Below are positions 23,031 through 34,253 of a stretch of 64,000 nt of DNA, piece by piece. The translations under genes and the position numbers were made by a program. Every line of letters begins with the position of its first letter. Positions within the stretch are counted from its first letter, which is position 1. The notes under the pieces are model-generated. The model searched no databases, was not told the origin of the DNA, and worked only from the letters and a program-made list of their open reading frames with translations. The stretch comes from Platanthera guangdongensis (taxonomy: Eukaryota > Streptophyta > Magnoliopsida > Asparagales > Orchidaceae). The stretch is taken from contig CM077165.1 in assembly GCA_039583875.1 (NCBI GenBank), positions 79,162,757-79,226,756 on the forward strand, given 5' to 3'.

Positions 23031-24369
23031 CCCAACCATCCATCCACACCTTATCTCAACACAACCAAAACAAGTGACGGTCAACACCGCACTTACATCC
23101 CTTCACAATACTACCCGTAGGGAGACGACTCTCTAAGTATTGGACTACAAGACTCATTTCATTAATCAAACATGTCCATGATCATAATCTATTCATTTAT
23201 ATGACTTTCCAAATGATGACAATGTAATATAAACATGATGCGCATATAAAGTTCTATCTCACTTTTCATTTGATAATGTCATAATATAAACATGAAGTGC
23301 ACAATTATCAATCTTTCAATTCCTATCAATTCAATTCGTTTAAATAATATTGTTTCTCAATTTGATAAAATGAAATCTGCAACAAATGATTAATCATTCA
23401 TCCAAGCCAAGTGTCTTGCATTATTAATTCCACCGAATCAAAACCCATTTTTCCATTAAGCCCAGAATTTAGGTGCAGGCTGAATCTAGATAGCAACTTC
23501 GACCGGAGATTCCCGAAGCTACAGGAATCCGGTGAAGACGTGTAACCCCACGATGGAAAGGTCTTTCCGAGGTCTACAACTCTCGTATTCAGACCTCAAC
23601 CCAGATTTGAAATTATCCTATTTGAAATCGGACTTGAAGTCCGCTGCGTACAGAACACAGTTTCTGCATACAAGATTTATAGAACACCAATTTCGATTAG
23701 ACTTTCCTGTGGCTACCGACTTCGCCAGAAGTCGTGCAACTATTCGTTGGAAAGGTATTTGCAAGTGCTTCAACTTTCATGTTTAGCCGAAAGCCCAGAT
23801 GTGGCCATATCACACTTAAAAATGGCCACGAAGTTCGCTGCGCGCAGAATACAGATTCTGCACGCATCTTAAGGCGGAATGAACGGCATCGGTTCATCTT
23901 CCTCCTCAAGACGATTCTTCCCAAATCATTCCAGAAAACCTCCTCCCTTATTCACCCTCAAGAGGCCAAAACCCTTCACGAAACCATCCCTTATCATCAC
24001 ATTGAAGAAGGGCGTGGTTGAAGAGATCTAAAACCTAAGACACAAGTCTTAGCATGGCCTTTCCTAGAAAACTCCTCCTCACCATCAAGACTCTCTTGAG
24101 TCGATGTCTCTCCTAGGAAAATAAATATAGATCTAGCACCAAGGGAGAGGGTAGGAAACTCACATTGGCTCCAGCGGTACCACCATTTCCGGCCATGGAT
24201 CTCGTAGTTCTCCTTGGCGGCATCTTCTCTTTCACGGCGATGACGGATCTCCTCCGGTAGAACTTGCTCCAGCAGTTTTTTCCTCTCACCAGGAGTTCTC
24301 ACAGGAATTAGGGGATGAAATGAACATGAAAACGGCTAGGGTTTTCTGTCCCCCATATATATAAAAAGT

Positions 24370-24955
24370 GACACGGGTAGGGACACGGCCGTGTCCTTAC
24401 CCGTGTCCTTCCTGGCGAAGCGGCAACGACAGTTTCCATGTCGGTTCAATACTTGACACGGGTAGGGGCACGCCCGTGTCCCGACCCGTGTCCACATGAC
24501 ACGGCCGTGTGCCTGGCCATGTCCTTGGTCGTGTCCTTGGCCGTGTCCTTCTCGGGTTGCATCTCGACACGCCTCGTCGAGCTCAACTCGACGCACACGG
24601 GTAGGGACACGCCCGTGTCGCTACCCGTGTCACTTGGTGTCGACACAGTTCGACGATCTCGACACGCCTCGTCGAGCTCAACTCGACGCACACGGGTAGG
24701 GACACGGCCGTATCACTACCCATGTCACTTGGTGTCGACACAGCTCGTCAGTCTCGACACGGTTCGTCGAGCTCAACTCGACGCACACGGGTAGCGATAC
24801 GGCCGTGTCACTACCCGTGTCACTAGGTGTCGACACAGCTCGTCAGTCTCGACACGGCTCGTCGAGCTCAACTCGACGCACACGGGTAGGGACACGCCCG
24901 TGTCGCTACCCGTGTCGCTACCCGTGTCACTACCCGTGTCACTACCCGTGTCTCT
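24370..24955. promoter_or_regulatory. U3 island of CACG-NN-CGTG inverted repeats (gypsy-F)
   Basis: GACACGGCCGTGTC-type units alternate with TCGTCGAGCTCAACTCGACG palindromes and GTGTCGACAC, 123-708 bp from the 5' end of the minus-strand LTR. At 24902-24953 a 12-bp phrase GTGTCRCTACCC is repeated four times. The regulatory role is inferred. Confidence 0.7.
24563..24942. repeat. 95-bp tandem repeat, four copies
   Basis: The phrase CTCGACACGSYTCGTCGAGC begins at 24563, 24658, 24753 and 24848, a period of exactly 95 bp. Each unit contains CGTCGAG-CTCAA-CTCGACG, a CACGGGTAGxGA...CTACCCGTG long inverted repeat, and (in the first three units) GTGTCGACAC. Confidence 0.9.
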
Positions 24956-25166
24956 CTACACTGATTTCTCCACTTCTCCACAAGTGCAGTCCAATTCCCT
25001 GCACTTCTCAGGACTTGAGTCAACCCTCCTGACTCAACAACACACACTAGGGGCCTAGAACGATTCGGGACGTTACAAATCCTATAAACAAAATAAAAGA
25101 TTTCGTCCCCGAAATCAGGCTTAGGCTGAGGGGAGAAATGCATAACAGGAAATTTAACATATTCTT

Positions 25167-26720
25167 TTAAATAAGATTACCTTGAGCAAACAACTCCGGG
25201 TAGCATTGCTGCATCAAATCCATTGGCTCCCACGTGTACTCCTCTTTCCCATGATTCGACCATAGTACCTTCACCAAGGGTACACTTTTGCGGCGCAAAG
25301 TTCTTGTCTCGCTGTCAACAATCCGCACCGGCCCTAGTCGCACAGACCTATCTGATGCCACTGCACCATCAGTAGTGGGAATATACTGGTCGGGCCGCAA
25401 CAGTGCTTTTCGAAGCGACGACACATGGAACACGTCGTGGAGATTTTCTAGTTCTGGTGGTAACTCCAACCGATAGGCCAACGGGCCGATCCTTTCTAGT
25501 ATAATATAAGGGCCAACATATCTTGGGATGAGCTTTTTCACCCCACGTACCCGCGACACACCATGCATCGGCCGAATCTTGAGAAACACTTTTTCGCCCA
25601 CTTGGAACTCCACCATCCGGTGCTTTTTATTGTAATATTTCTCCTGTCGACTTTGAGCCTCCAACATGCGATCCCGTATCAATCTGACCGCCGCATCAGT
25701 ATCATCTATGTATTCGTTTCCCAATGCCTTCAGATCTTCATCTTGCACCCAAGACAAGGGAGTCCTGCACCTTCTTCCGTAAAGGGCTTCATGAGGCGCC
25801 ATGCCGATGCTCGCCTGATGGCTATTATTATAGGAGAATTCCACTTGTGGCAAGAGCCTTTCCCATGGCTCTCCTCTGTCCAGCACACATAACCTCAATA
25901 AATCTTCCAGTGTCCTGATGGTCCTTTCAGACTGCCCGTCCGTCTGTGGGTGGAATGCAGTACTAAAGGTTAGGCGCGAGCCCAAATACGCTTGTACCGC
26001 CTTCCACTCATTGGATGTAAATCGACCATCCCGATCCGAAACAATTGTCTTGGGCACGCCATGATACCGTACAAATGTCTCCACAAAAAGGCGTACCAAA
26101 ACATCCACGTGTGCTTCCTTCTTCATTGGAATGAACCGGGCCACCTTTGTCAGTCGATCAACAATAACCCACACTGAATCATTCCCGGAGCGGGAACGGG
26201 GTAACCCATGAACGAAGTCCATGGAGATATCCTCGAACTTCCATTCGGGGATGGGCAGCGACTGCAACAAACCACCGGGACTCCTGCATTCAGCCTTCAC
26301 TCTTTGGCAAGCTTCGCAATGTGTAACATAATAGCGAACATCCTTCTTCATTCCCGGCCAACACATGGTCTTTCGCAATCCGGCGTACATCTTAGCAATA
26401 CCCGGGTGCACTGAATATTGAGAGGAATGTGCCTCTCTCAAGATATCCTCCCGAATTTTGCCGCCCTTAGGAATATAGAGTCGGCCACGAAAATAAACGA
26501 GGCCGTCTTTGAGTGTGTACTCATCGGTGGCCCCATCTTCAATTGTCTTGATTGCCGGGGCCAAGGTCGCATCCATTCCTTGCTCCACCCGAATCCGGTC
26601 TCGGATATCACAAACTATGCTCATGTTGGCCAAATACTCCGCATACTTTGTCGAAGGAGCCTTGAATACTAGAGTAATTTCCATCTCCTCGATCATCCGA
26701 GCCAACTCCATACTCATCAA
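25167..26720 (-). CDS. pol: Integrase with chromodomain-like tail (gypsy-F pol fragment)
   Basis: This 517-codon open stretch forms the C-terminal third of Pol. The zinc-binding HHCC set is H97, H105, C135 and C138. The catalytic core has D168 in [11 protein letters not shown]229 in IVSDRDGRF and E265 in TDGQSERT, with the canonical 35 residues between the last two. The GPY/F module ([19 protein letters not shown]) and [11 protein letters not shown] follow near residues 400-430, then a tail [20 protein letters not shown] resembling the chromodomain-type end of Del/Tekay elements. The enzyme would insert the cDNA into chromatin. It overlaps the RT frame by 4 bp in another frame (about 26718), a one-base shift that cuts it off from the rest of Pol. 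This is the best preserved integrase in the window. Confidence 0.92.
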   Translation of the reverse strand: MMSMELARMIEEMEITLVFKAPSTKYAEYLANMSIVCDIRDRIRVEQGMDATLAPAIKTIEDGATDEYTLKDGLVYFRGRLYIPKGGKIREDILREAHSSQYSVHPGIAKMYAGLRKTMCWPGMKKDVRYYVTHCEACQRVKAECRSPGGLLQSLPIPEWKFEDISMDFVHGLPRSRSGNDSVWVIVDRLTKVARFIPMKKEAHVDVLVRLFVETFVRYHGVPKTIVSDRDGRFTSNEWKAVQAYLGSRLTFSTAFHPQTDGQSERTIRTLEDLLRLCVLDRGEPWERLLPQVEFSYNNSHQASIGMAPHEALYGRRCRTPLSWVQDEDLKALGNEYIDDTDAAVRLIRDRMLEAQSRQEKYYNKKHRMVEFQVGEKVFLKIRPMHGVSRVRGVKKLIPRYVGPYIILERIGPLAYRLELPPELENLHDVFHVSSLRKALLRPDQYIPTTDGAVASDRSVRLGPVRIVDSETRTLRRKSVPLVKVLWSNHGKEEYTWEPMDLMQQCYPELFAQGNLI

Positions 26721-28117
26721 CTGAGACTCTGGGCTAGAGCCTGCGCTTTTCTACTCAAGGCATCGGCTACCGAGTTCGCTTTCCCGGGGTGGTAGTTCAT
26801 GGTAAACTCATAGTCGCATAGAAATTCCAACCACCGGCGTTGTCTCAGGTTCAACTCCTTCTGAGTGTGGACATACTTCAAGTTCTTATGATCGGAAAAG
26901 ATCTCGCAGTGTACGCCATATAGGTAATGCCTCCAGACCTTCAAAGCGAAGACCACTGCTCCCAACTCCAAATCATGAACCGGGTAATTGATTTCATGTT
27001 TCTTTAACTGCCTTGAAGCATATGCGATCACGTGCTCGTGCTGCATCAATACCGCTCCCATCCCTTGATATGATGCGTCCGTGTAAACTTGGAATCCTTC
27101 CTTCCCTGACGGAAGTGCAAGGATGGGGGCGGAGGTAAGCCTATCCTTCAGCTCTTGAAATGCCGCTTCATATTGAGGTGTCCACTCAAATGGCACACCC
27201 TTCTTCGTCAAGGAGGTAAGGGGAAGGGCAATCTTAGAAAATCCTTTCACGAACTTGCGGTAGTACCCAGCAAGTCCAAGAAAGCTTCGTACATCGGCCG
27301 CCGACTTCAAGGGCGACCACTCTTTCACGGCTCGCACCTTTGCTGGATCCACCGCTAATCCTGCTCCACAGATCACATGCCCCAAGAAGGCTACCTCCTT
27401 AAGCCAGAATTCACACTTGCTAAACTTGGCATACAAGGCATGCTCCTTCAATTTCTTCAAAACCAAGGTCAGGTGCTCGACATGCTCCTCCTTCGTCTTT
27501 GAGTAGACCAAGATGTCGTCGATGAAAACAATGACGAAGATGTCCAAATACGGTTCAAACACCTTGTTCATCAAACTCATGAAGGCCGAAGGGGCATTTG
27601 TGAGCCCAAACGGCATTACTGTGAACTCATACAAACCATATCTCGAACTGAAGGCCGTTTTCTGGATGTCCCCTTCTTGTATCCTCAACTGATAGTATCC
27701 GGAGCGCAAATCCAATTTAGAAAACCAATGTGCTCCCACTAGTTGATCGAACAACTCATCGATCCGAGGTAGGGGATAAGTGTTCCGCACCGTCAACCGA
27801 TTGAGTTCCCGATAATCTATGCACAATCGCAGGGTTCCATCCTTCTTCTTTACGAACAACACAGGGGCTCCCCATGGTGATGAACTGGGGCGAACGAACC
27901 CTGAATCCACCAGTTCTTGCAATTGAACTCTAAACTCCGCGATTTCTTTCGGAGCCATTCTGTACGGAGCCTTGGATACAGGCTTGGCACCTGGTTCTAG
28001 ATTGATCTGGAAGTCAACCTCTCTTTGCGGAGGTAATCCTGGTAGCTTCTCAGGAAATACCTCGGGAAAATTCCGCACAACCCATACATCCTTTAATTCC
28101 AACGCTTCCTCCTTCAA
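26717..28117 (-). CDS. pol: Reverse transcriptase-RNase H (gypsy-F pol fragment)
   Basis: This 466-codon stretch contains the RT fingers and palm ([20 protein letters not shown], then [20 protein letters not shown]), [20 protein letters not shown], and the catalytic [11 protein letters not shown]. RNase H follows, with [16 protein letters not shown], the DHKNLKYVH motif and SVADALSR near the end. It converts genomic RNA to cDNA and removes the template. The frame continues on the 5' side into protease through a single TAG at 28124, and on the 3' side is lost by the one-base shift into integrase. All visible catalytic residues are present. Confidence 0.92.
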   Translation of the reverse strand: MKEEALELKDVWVVRNFPEVFPEKLPGLPPQREVDFQINLEPGAKPVSKAPYRMAPKEIAEFRVQLQELVDSGFVRPSSSPWGAPVLFVKKKDGTLRLCIDYRELNRLTVRNTYPLPRIDELFDQLVGAHWFSKLDLRSGYYQLRIQEGDIQKTAFSSRYGLYEFTVMPFGLTNAPSAFMSLMNKVFEPYLDIFVIVFIDDILVYSKTKEEHVEHLTLVLKKLKEHALYAKFSKCEFWLKEVAFLGHVICGAGLAVDPAKVRAVKEWSPLKSAADVRSFLGLAGYYRKFVKGFSKIALPLTSLTKKGVPFEWTPQYEAAFQELKDRLTSAPILALPSGKEGFQVYTDASYQGMGAVLMQHEHVIAYASRQLKKHEINYPVHDLELGAVVFALKVWRHYLYGVHCEIFSDHKNLKYVHTQKELNLRQRRWLEFLCDYEFTMNYHPGKANSVADALSRKAQALAQSLS

Positions 28118-28123
28118 CTCGAA

Positions 28124-28520
28124 CTAGATCATGAAGACCTCCTCCCCCTTCATATGAGCTTTTACAACCTGGATGGAAGATAACATCATGCGAGTCGCGA
28201 AGCCAATACCTTGGAAGATGACGTCAGAGTCTCCATGTCTCAAATAGATCCGCTTCTCCGCGCAGTCGATCCTCGCGATGTGCCAATCCAGCCATACCAT
28301 GCCCATAATGATGTCAAACTCCGGCATTCTCAGAACCGTGGCCGGCGTATCAAAGGCCTTCCCATCAATAAATAACTCCAACTCGCACTTGGCGGTTGCG
28401 ATCATCTCCGAGCCATCCGGAAGGCGTACACGTCGGGCTATGCCAGTGAAGTACTGTACACCCTCCACGTCTTTTATGAAATCCTCGGACACAAATGAGT
28501 GTGAAGCACCGGTATCGAAC
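28124..28520 (-). pseudogene. pol: Protease of gypsy-F, split by element G
   Basis: This is a retropepsin-like aspartic protease. The active site [15 protein letters not shown] begins at 28520, right at the insertion of element G. The first residues (TVIIGGKAAYA) are at 36995-37026 on the far side of G. The fold continues with FDIIMGMVWLDWH about 28300. The frame stays open until TAG at 28124-28126 (EVFMI-stop-FELKEEA), after which the same frame leads into RT, so one nonsense codon is the only other lesion in this part. Confidence 0.88.
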
Positions 28521-28525
28521 AGCGC
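28521..28525. repeat. Target-site duplication AGCGC, left copy (element G)
   Basis: AGCGC directly precedes the TGATG start of G. The same five bases follow its end at 36990-36994. Deleting G and one copy restores the protease coding sequence of gypsy-F. Confidence 0.95.
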
Positions 28526-29536
28526 TGATGCAGGTTAAAACTCGGAAATTATTTATGAAGCGCGGCGCCCCGGCGGTTTTATTTGCGAAAAAAGGCGGAA
28601 GTGAATTTTATTTAAGAAAACGGGTCGCGCGTATTTATTTATTTATTTTGGATATAAAAAAGGTTTAGAAATCGAGTTTTAACGAAAGGAGGCAAGTGCA
28701 CCTATCGTGAGTAGTACAGGATATTCCGGGTGGAATATCGAGGTCGTATTGTTCTCGGGTCCGGTTCGATTATTTCTACTCTTCCCTGGAGGGGACTATT
28801 ATTTTACCGATAATTATCTTGTCGGGATATTTTATATAAAAAAAATACAGAAAATGGCAGAAAGAAAATGAAAGCAATAAAAAGAAAGCAATAAGGTGGT
28901 GCCGATGAAGAGCTTAGCTCGATGGCACCGAGAAAACAATTGAACTAAAATAGACTTTAAATAAAAAGAGCTCCTAAATTTCTAATTAATTAAGGCGGAG
29001 ACTTGGCCGTGGAGGTTCCACTAGAATGAGCTCACCTATCTCTAGGACTATCGCTCACCTGAACGCTAAGACTATTCGACCGGGCTCTCGTCCGACGAAG
29101 GATTCCTCTTAACGCCCGCATTACGCTAAGAACCCCGCTATTGGGTGGGGAACCCAATCCGTAGAGTTGGCGCGCCTCCTCTCTCGAGGGTTAGTGCGGA
29201 ACTCTCTTTGCCAAGGGGTGATCGGTCCATATGCACGGCCTCTCGGCTAGCTAGCATATGGACTACGGAAATAGGGCCCACACATCGATATGTGGTCCTA
29301 CGCGTCGTTAACCCCGGGCAAACCTTAAGTACTATTAATTAATTAGAAAAATTAGACCTTTAATTATTTTAAGCTATTTTATCTGTCCCAATGCTCTTCG
29401 ATGGCGAGGGCTAAGAACTGTTAGCCACTCATCGGAATGGGGACGGCTTGCGAGAAAAGCAGAAAAGAAAGCAGAAAATGGAAAGCAGGAAATGAAAGCA
29501 GTAAAATAAAGCAGTAAATGAAAGCTGAAAATTGCA

Positions 29537-30042
29537 AGTCCTACCCAAACGAGTAGGACTGAAGAAAGCAGTAAATTGCGAGTCCCGGCGCAACTGCGTG
29601 GGCGGGAGAAATGAAAGCAGTAAAACGCACACACGCAAGTCCTACTCAAATGAGTAGGAGAAAATAAATACGGGTCCTACTCAACCGAGTAGGACAAAAT
29701 AAATGCAACACACGCACACTCTATCTCGACATAAATGAAAACACACGCACTCTACAAGAAAATAAAACACACTCACACACACGACAGAAATGAAATAAAG
29801 CAAAGCGCCATTTAACTCTTAACGAGTAGGCGGAAATAGATGCACAAGTAAAAAAAAGCAAAAAAACTAAGTTAACGAAAAATTAAAACAACTGCATTTC
29901 TACCGCTAGAATGCGGTAGAAATGCATAAAAAGCGAAAATAAAAATTAAATGGGAAGAAAGATTTGCAAATAAAAAAGGAAAATGCAAGTGATCGAAAAA
30001 TAAAAACGAACACATTTCTACCGCTAGAATGCGGTAGAAATG
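29537..30042. other. Series of perfect hairpins in the LTR of element G
   Basis: At 29893-29926, TGCATTTCTACCGC pairs with its reverse complement over a 6-base TAGAAT loop (14-bp stem). A 12-bp version recurs at 30013-30042 with the identical loop. Earlier, AGTCCTAC/GTAGGACT type stems at 29537-29560, 29637-29659 and 29671-29694 enclose changing loops (CCAAACGA, TCAAATGA, TCAACCGA). The same set is at 35266-35770 in the other LTR. Confidence 0.85.
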
Positions 30043-30644
30043 CATAAAAAGAGAACGAAAAAATTAAAAGAGCAAAAAGTTTAAATGAAAAACTAAGTGC
30101 GCGAAAAATTAAAACGACTATATTATCATTCCTATAACTCCGTAAAAACGCTAAAAAGGTGAAAATAAAGCGAAAAGAACGAAAAAGGTTTTACAACCTA
30201 AAAATAAAAAGCTAAGTTAAAAGAAAAGAAAATCACCTTGAAATCATTTTTACGGGTTTATAACAATGAAATAAAAAGCTATAAAAATCTAAGTTAACAA
30301 CACTACGTAAAAAAATGAAAACATAAAAGTAAATAAACTATACTCATACACTCACACACGCCTATAAAGAAGAACAGAAACTAAGTTAAAACAAAAATAA
30401 ATAAGATTGCAAAGAAGTAGGCACATCGTTGAAGTCCAAATCCATGAAAAGAGAGAAAATCTACAATTTTATTAAGCTAAAAACAAAGATTACAAAGCTA
30501 AGAAAATAAAGGAGAGGGGGAGAAATTTCCCTTACATAGCATTTGGACTCATCCGAGCAGCATAACTCCTATACAAAATGGTGCCCAAAAGGGGAACAGA
30601 AATTCAAAGGAGAACCTCTGAATTTATAGACAAAATTTTCATGA

Positions 30645-31092
30645 GTCACGCCCTTGGTCACGGGCGTGACAGGGGGCGTGACAGTACTATTTGGAAGGCG
30701 GCCGGCGATTTGACGGGAAAGTTGACTTCGGGCTGGACACGTGGCGGTCTCGCAGTGGTCACGCCCTTGGTCACGGGCGTGACAGGGGGCGTGACAGGCA
30801 GGTGGATCTGGGCGCGGTGCGCCAAAAAGTCGCCGCGCGGGTCTTGTCGGGCTAGCAGGAAAGGTCACGCCCCAGGTCACGGGCGTGACTCTGGGCGTGA
30901 CAGGCGGGTGTCGACACTCGACGAATGTCGAGATGAAATCGTCGAGTGGAGTGTCACGGGCTTGGGTCACGGGCGTGACTCGGGTGACACGGGCGTGACA
31001 GGCTTTGAACTTCAGAAAATTGCTGATTTCACGGCTTTTGACGTGTCACGCCCTGGTCACGGGCGTGACCCATTTGACACGGGCGTGACATG
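30645..31092. promoter_or_regulatory. U3 island of CACG-NN-CGTG inverted repeats (element G, 3' LTR)
   Basis: GTCACGCCC...GGGCGTGAC units occur about nine times in 450 bp, with one GTGTCGACAC and TCGACGA. The island is at the same relative U3 position as in the other families. Confidence 0.7.
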
Positions 31093-32940
31093 TCAGATTT
31101 TGGCAGATTTTTGATTTTTTCCTGAAAAATAAAATAAAATAAGTTAGTATAATATTTACAAAAATAGGAGCATTTTATTGAATAAAAATAAGTAAAAACG
31201 ACAAAAAGAAAGGAAAACGACTAAATTAATGTACAAAAAAAATAGGTATATTTACAATTCATCAAATACCCCCATACTTAAGCTTTTGCTATTCCAGAGC
31301 AAAAGTTGGAGATGAACTTATAAGGAATAAAAGAGATCCTAAGTTTAGCTACCGCTTGAATTAATTAAAAGGAAGATCAAAATAAACATCCGGGGTTAAA
31401 GAATTAAATCCTAATTTATGAAATGTTATGAATAGAGGAAGAGTTTCAAAAAGACTTCTACATAAAATAAAATAGAAGGCAAAAATTTATTTTTGTTAGT
31501 TTAACAAAGATGGATTGGATTTATACAAAAAACTTTAGCTTAAAAGAAGTTAAAGGAAATAATGCAATTTAAAAATTATGCTCTCAAACAAATTTTAAAT
31601 TAAGTCTAGAATCATTGAAATAGGCTAAGTGGTTTGGTGGATTATGAAGAAGGCTTGAATATTGAGGTGAGGTAATTTTTTCTCGAACCTCCAATTTTTT
31701 TCTTTTTGGATAGTTAGGAAAATGAAATCTTATTTTCCTAACATATAATAATTTTTTTCTTTCTTCATAAGGATAAAATCAACCCAATGTATATTTGTAG
31801 GAGTAATGAATTTTATCCTCTTACTCCATATATAATCTTTTTAAATATTGGGTGCCTATGTTTACGGAACGAAATCTTATTCCCATTGACATAGGATCTT
31901 TTAAGGGATAGGGAAAAACATGTCGAGTAAGACATGAAAAAAATGGAAGTGGATTTAATTTTTCAAAAATAAAACTAGCTTTTAATCAAAAAGTTTTGAG
32001 AGCAACCTTTTTAAAATGAACGTTCCAATGTTTCTAAAAGCATGAAGTAGAAATAATTAAAATCCATGGATGTTATTTTCTAACATAAAAAACGAGCTTC
32101 TATTTCTAAAATTAGAAGTGGTGGTGAAAAACAAGTTCCCTATTATAAGGAAAAGACATAAAAAAATTCTTTAAGACTTAACCCCAGACACTTAAATCTA
32201 TCGAACTTTAATTAATAAACGAATAGTAAGCAAAGAATAACTAAAATTCGCATACAAATTAACTCGAAACTAGATTTGTGGAAAGCAAAAAGAGTTAAGA
32301 TATGGTGTATTCGAATTATTTTGTTACATAATTTTAACAAAACATTTTTTTTTGGAATTTTTAGAGTTTTTATCATTTTTTTTTGTGTTTTAATTATTAT
32401 CTTTTTAGGAGTTTTTTTAGATTTTTTTTTATCTTTTTAGGGTTTTTGGTTTTTCTAATTTTTTTGATTTTTAGTTTTTGTAGATAAGTAATTTACAAGA
32501 ATGAGGAGAGAAAGAAGAGTTATTTACAAAGAAGATAGGGGGGGAAGAGAGATTTTTTACAAAAAAGGGCAAAGTAAAAACTCGACTGCGGCCCCGCGAA
32601 CAGACTCTTATTTGAATGGTTGGTTCGATGAGTCGAACGTCGCGGGCAGGCAAGACGCAAGTTTTTACAAAAAAGAAGAAGAGGGGGGAAGAGAGATTTT
32701 TTTTTTGAAAAATATTTACAAAGTAAAATATTTTTTTTTTTTTTGTTGAATTTTTTGATGTTTTATAAGTTTTTTTGAGATTTTTGTTTGTGGTTTATGA
32801 TTTTTTTTGAGTTTTTTTTTTTTTTTATTATATAAAACAAGGAAAAAAAATTTTTTTTTTATGTTTTAAGTTTTGCAATTTTTTTTTGTATTTTTGTATT
32901 TTGATGAGTACAGAATAAAAAAAATGCAGTATAGGAAAAC

Positions 32941-32983
32941 ACCCCCATACTTAAACCCAACATTGTCCCCAATGTTGCAGTCT
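32941..32983 (-). other. Second polypurine-tract-like site with stem-loop
   Basis: ACCCCCATACTTAAACCC repeats the wording of the terminal polypurine tract, and it is followed by AACATTG-TCCC-CAATGTT, a 7-bp perfect stem. I recognise this combination from the 3' regions of Tat/Athila-type elements. It may be an internal initiation site or the relic of a former 3' end. Confidence 0.6.
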
Positions 32984-33732
32984 AAGTATGCGGAACAGAT
33001 AATATACAAATTATAATAAGTACAAAAAGAAAAAGGGAGGGTAGGAGCTTCCCTAAGACGAGCGCGGGAGGCCCAGGTTGGAACCCTGCATTATTTAGAA
33101 GAAAAAACAAAAAGATAACAGAAAAAATAAGAAAGAGAAACTCGGCCTAAAAATCGCGGGCGGTAGGGGGGCGATGTGCGTGGGGGAGTCGGAGGTAGCT
33201 AAGGCCTTAGCGACCACTACGTGATAAAAATGTGATCTCCTAGCGCGCATAAGAGTGAGGACCGCGCCGAATCAAAATAAAATAAGTTAAATTAAATAAA
33301 ATATATACTTACGTTTTTTTTTTTTTTTTTTTTTGGGTTTGTTTTTTTTTTTTTTTTTTTTATAAGGAAAATATATTTTTAAGTTTTTCATTTTTCAATT
33401 TTTTGTTTTTTTTTGTTTTTGTTTTTTTTTTTTCAAAAACAAGAATGAAAATAAAAAATATTTTTTGTTAAGTTTTTTTTTCATTTTTTGGATTTTTAGT
33501 GTTTTTTTTTTGTTTTTAGTTTAGTTTTTTTTTTTAGTTTTATAGTGTTTTTTTTTGTTTTTAAGGTTTTGCAAAATTTTTTTTTTTTTGTTTTATAAGT
33601 TTTTCATATTTTTTTTTTTTTGTTTTATAATTTTGTAATTATTATTTTGTTTATTATTATTTTTATTATTATTATTATTATATTTTTGTTGGCCATTTTT
33701 AAATTTTGTTATATATAGATATAGGTAAAATT

Positions 33733-34119
33733 TGATGCAGTTAAAACTCGGAAATTAGTTACGGTCACGCGGCGACCCGGCGGTTTGATTTGCGAAAAAA
33801 AAGGCGGAAGTGAATTTATTTAAGAAACCGGGTCGCGCGTATTTATTTATTTATTTTGGATATAAAAAAAGGTTTAGAAATCGAGTTTTAACGAAAGGAG
33901 GCAAGTGCACCTATCGTGAGTAGTACAGGATATTCCGGGTGGAATATCGAGGTCGTATTGTTCTCGGGTCCGGTTCGATTATTTCTACTCTTCCCTGGAG
34001 GGGACTATTATTTTACCGATAATTATCTTGTCGGGATATTTTATATAAAAATACAGAAAATGGCGGAAAGAAAATGAAAGCAATAAAGGTGGTGCCGATG
34101 AAGAGCTTAGCTCGATGGC
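33733..34119 (-). repeat. Third, truncated LTR copy inside element G
   Basis: The first 387 bp of the G LTR (TGATGCAG... to ...CTCGATGGC) occur inside the internal region, about 130 bp from the true 5' LTR. It is flanked on both sides by ATATAGGTAAAATT-like sequence. It differs from the two full LTRs by several substitutions (for example CACGCGGCGACCC in place of GCGCGGCGCCCC), so it is older than their divergence. Confidence 0.9.
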
Positions 34120-34229
34120 CAAACTAATTTAAGTTTTTTTTTTTTTTTTTTGTTTTTTTTTTTTTTATATATAAATATATATAGGTAAAATTAATAGATT
34201 TCCAGGGTTTAAAATAACGAACCTAAATG

Positions 34230-34247
34230 TCCCCGGCAACGGCGCCA
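34230..34247 (-). other. Primer binding site of element G, tRNA-Asp
   Basis: On the minus strand TGGCGCCGTTGCCGGGGA matches the complement of the 3' end of plant tRNA-Asp. It lies 6 bp from the LTR. Confidence 0.9.
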
Positions 34248-34253
34248 AAAACT

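Larger units (their letters stand above)
21691..25077 (-). repeat. 3' LTR of gypsy-F (3387 bp)
   Basis: Its ends are TGTAAGACCCC and GGGACGTTACA. It is the longest LTR in the window and very rich in secondary structure: two tandem stem-loops at 22344-22443, four small hairpins at 22711-23030, a 95-bp tandem repeat at 24563-24957 and the U3 island. There is no second copy within the window, so the boundaries rest on the TG...CA ends, the interrupted D LTR on the left and the start of the coding region on the right. The polypurine tract next to the right end is weak (TTTATAGGATT), although the ACGAAAT motif is present. Confidence 0.88.
28526..31264 (-). repeat. 3' LTR of element G (2739 bp)
   Basis: It runs from TGATGCAGG to AATTCATCA, matching 34254-36989 with only a few base and homopolymer-length differences. 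It includes hairpins at 29537-30042 and a U3 island at 30645-31092. Confidence 0.95.
31265..34229 (-). other. Internal region of element G, non-coding, T/A-rich
   Basis: No coding sequence is recognisable. The polypurine tract is at 31265-31281 (minus strand AAGTATGGGGGTATT). From about 32340 to 33720 the + strand is dominated by long T runs (several of 15-25 bases), which are A runs in the element's own orientation. A second polypurine-like site is at 32941-32957, and a truncated third LTR copy at 33733-34119. The remaining parts (31300-32330, 33000-33260) show no feature I can name. Confidence 0.8.

Noticed and set aside
25167..28492. Endogenous pararetrovirus (caulimovirus-type) origin for the PR-RT-RH blocks
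   Set aside because: An integrase follows RNase H, and LTRs, PBS and polypurine tracts are present. No movement protein is found.
30578..31114. 178-codon + strand frame in the G LTR
   Set aside because: It is the same artefact of the repeat island, and it is present in both LTR copies with frame breaks.
34230..34247. tRNA gene at the G primer site (and at the iMet-like sites)
   Set aside because: Only the 12-18 bases complementary to a tRNA 3' end are present, at LTR borders. No cloverleaf can be drawn.
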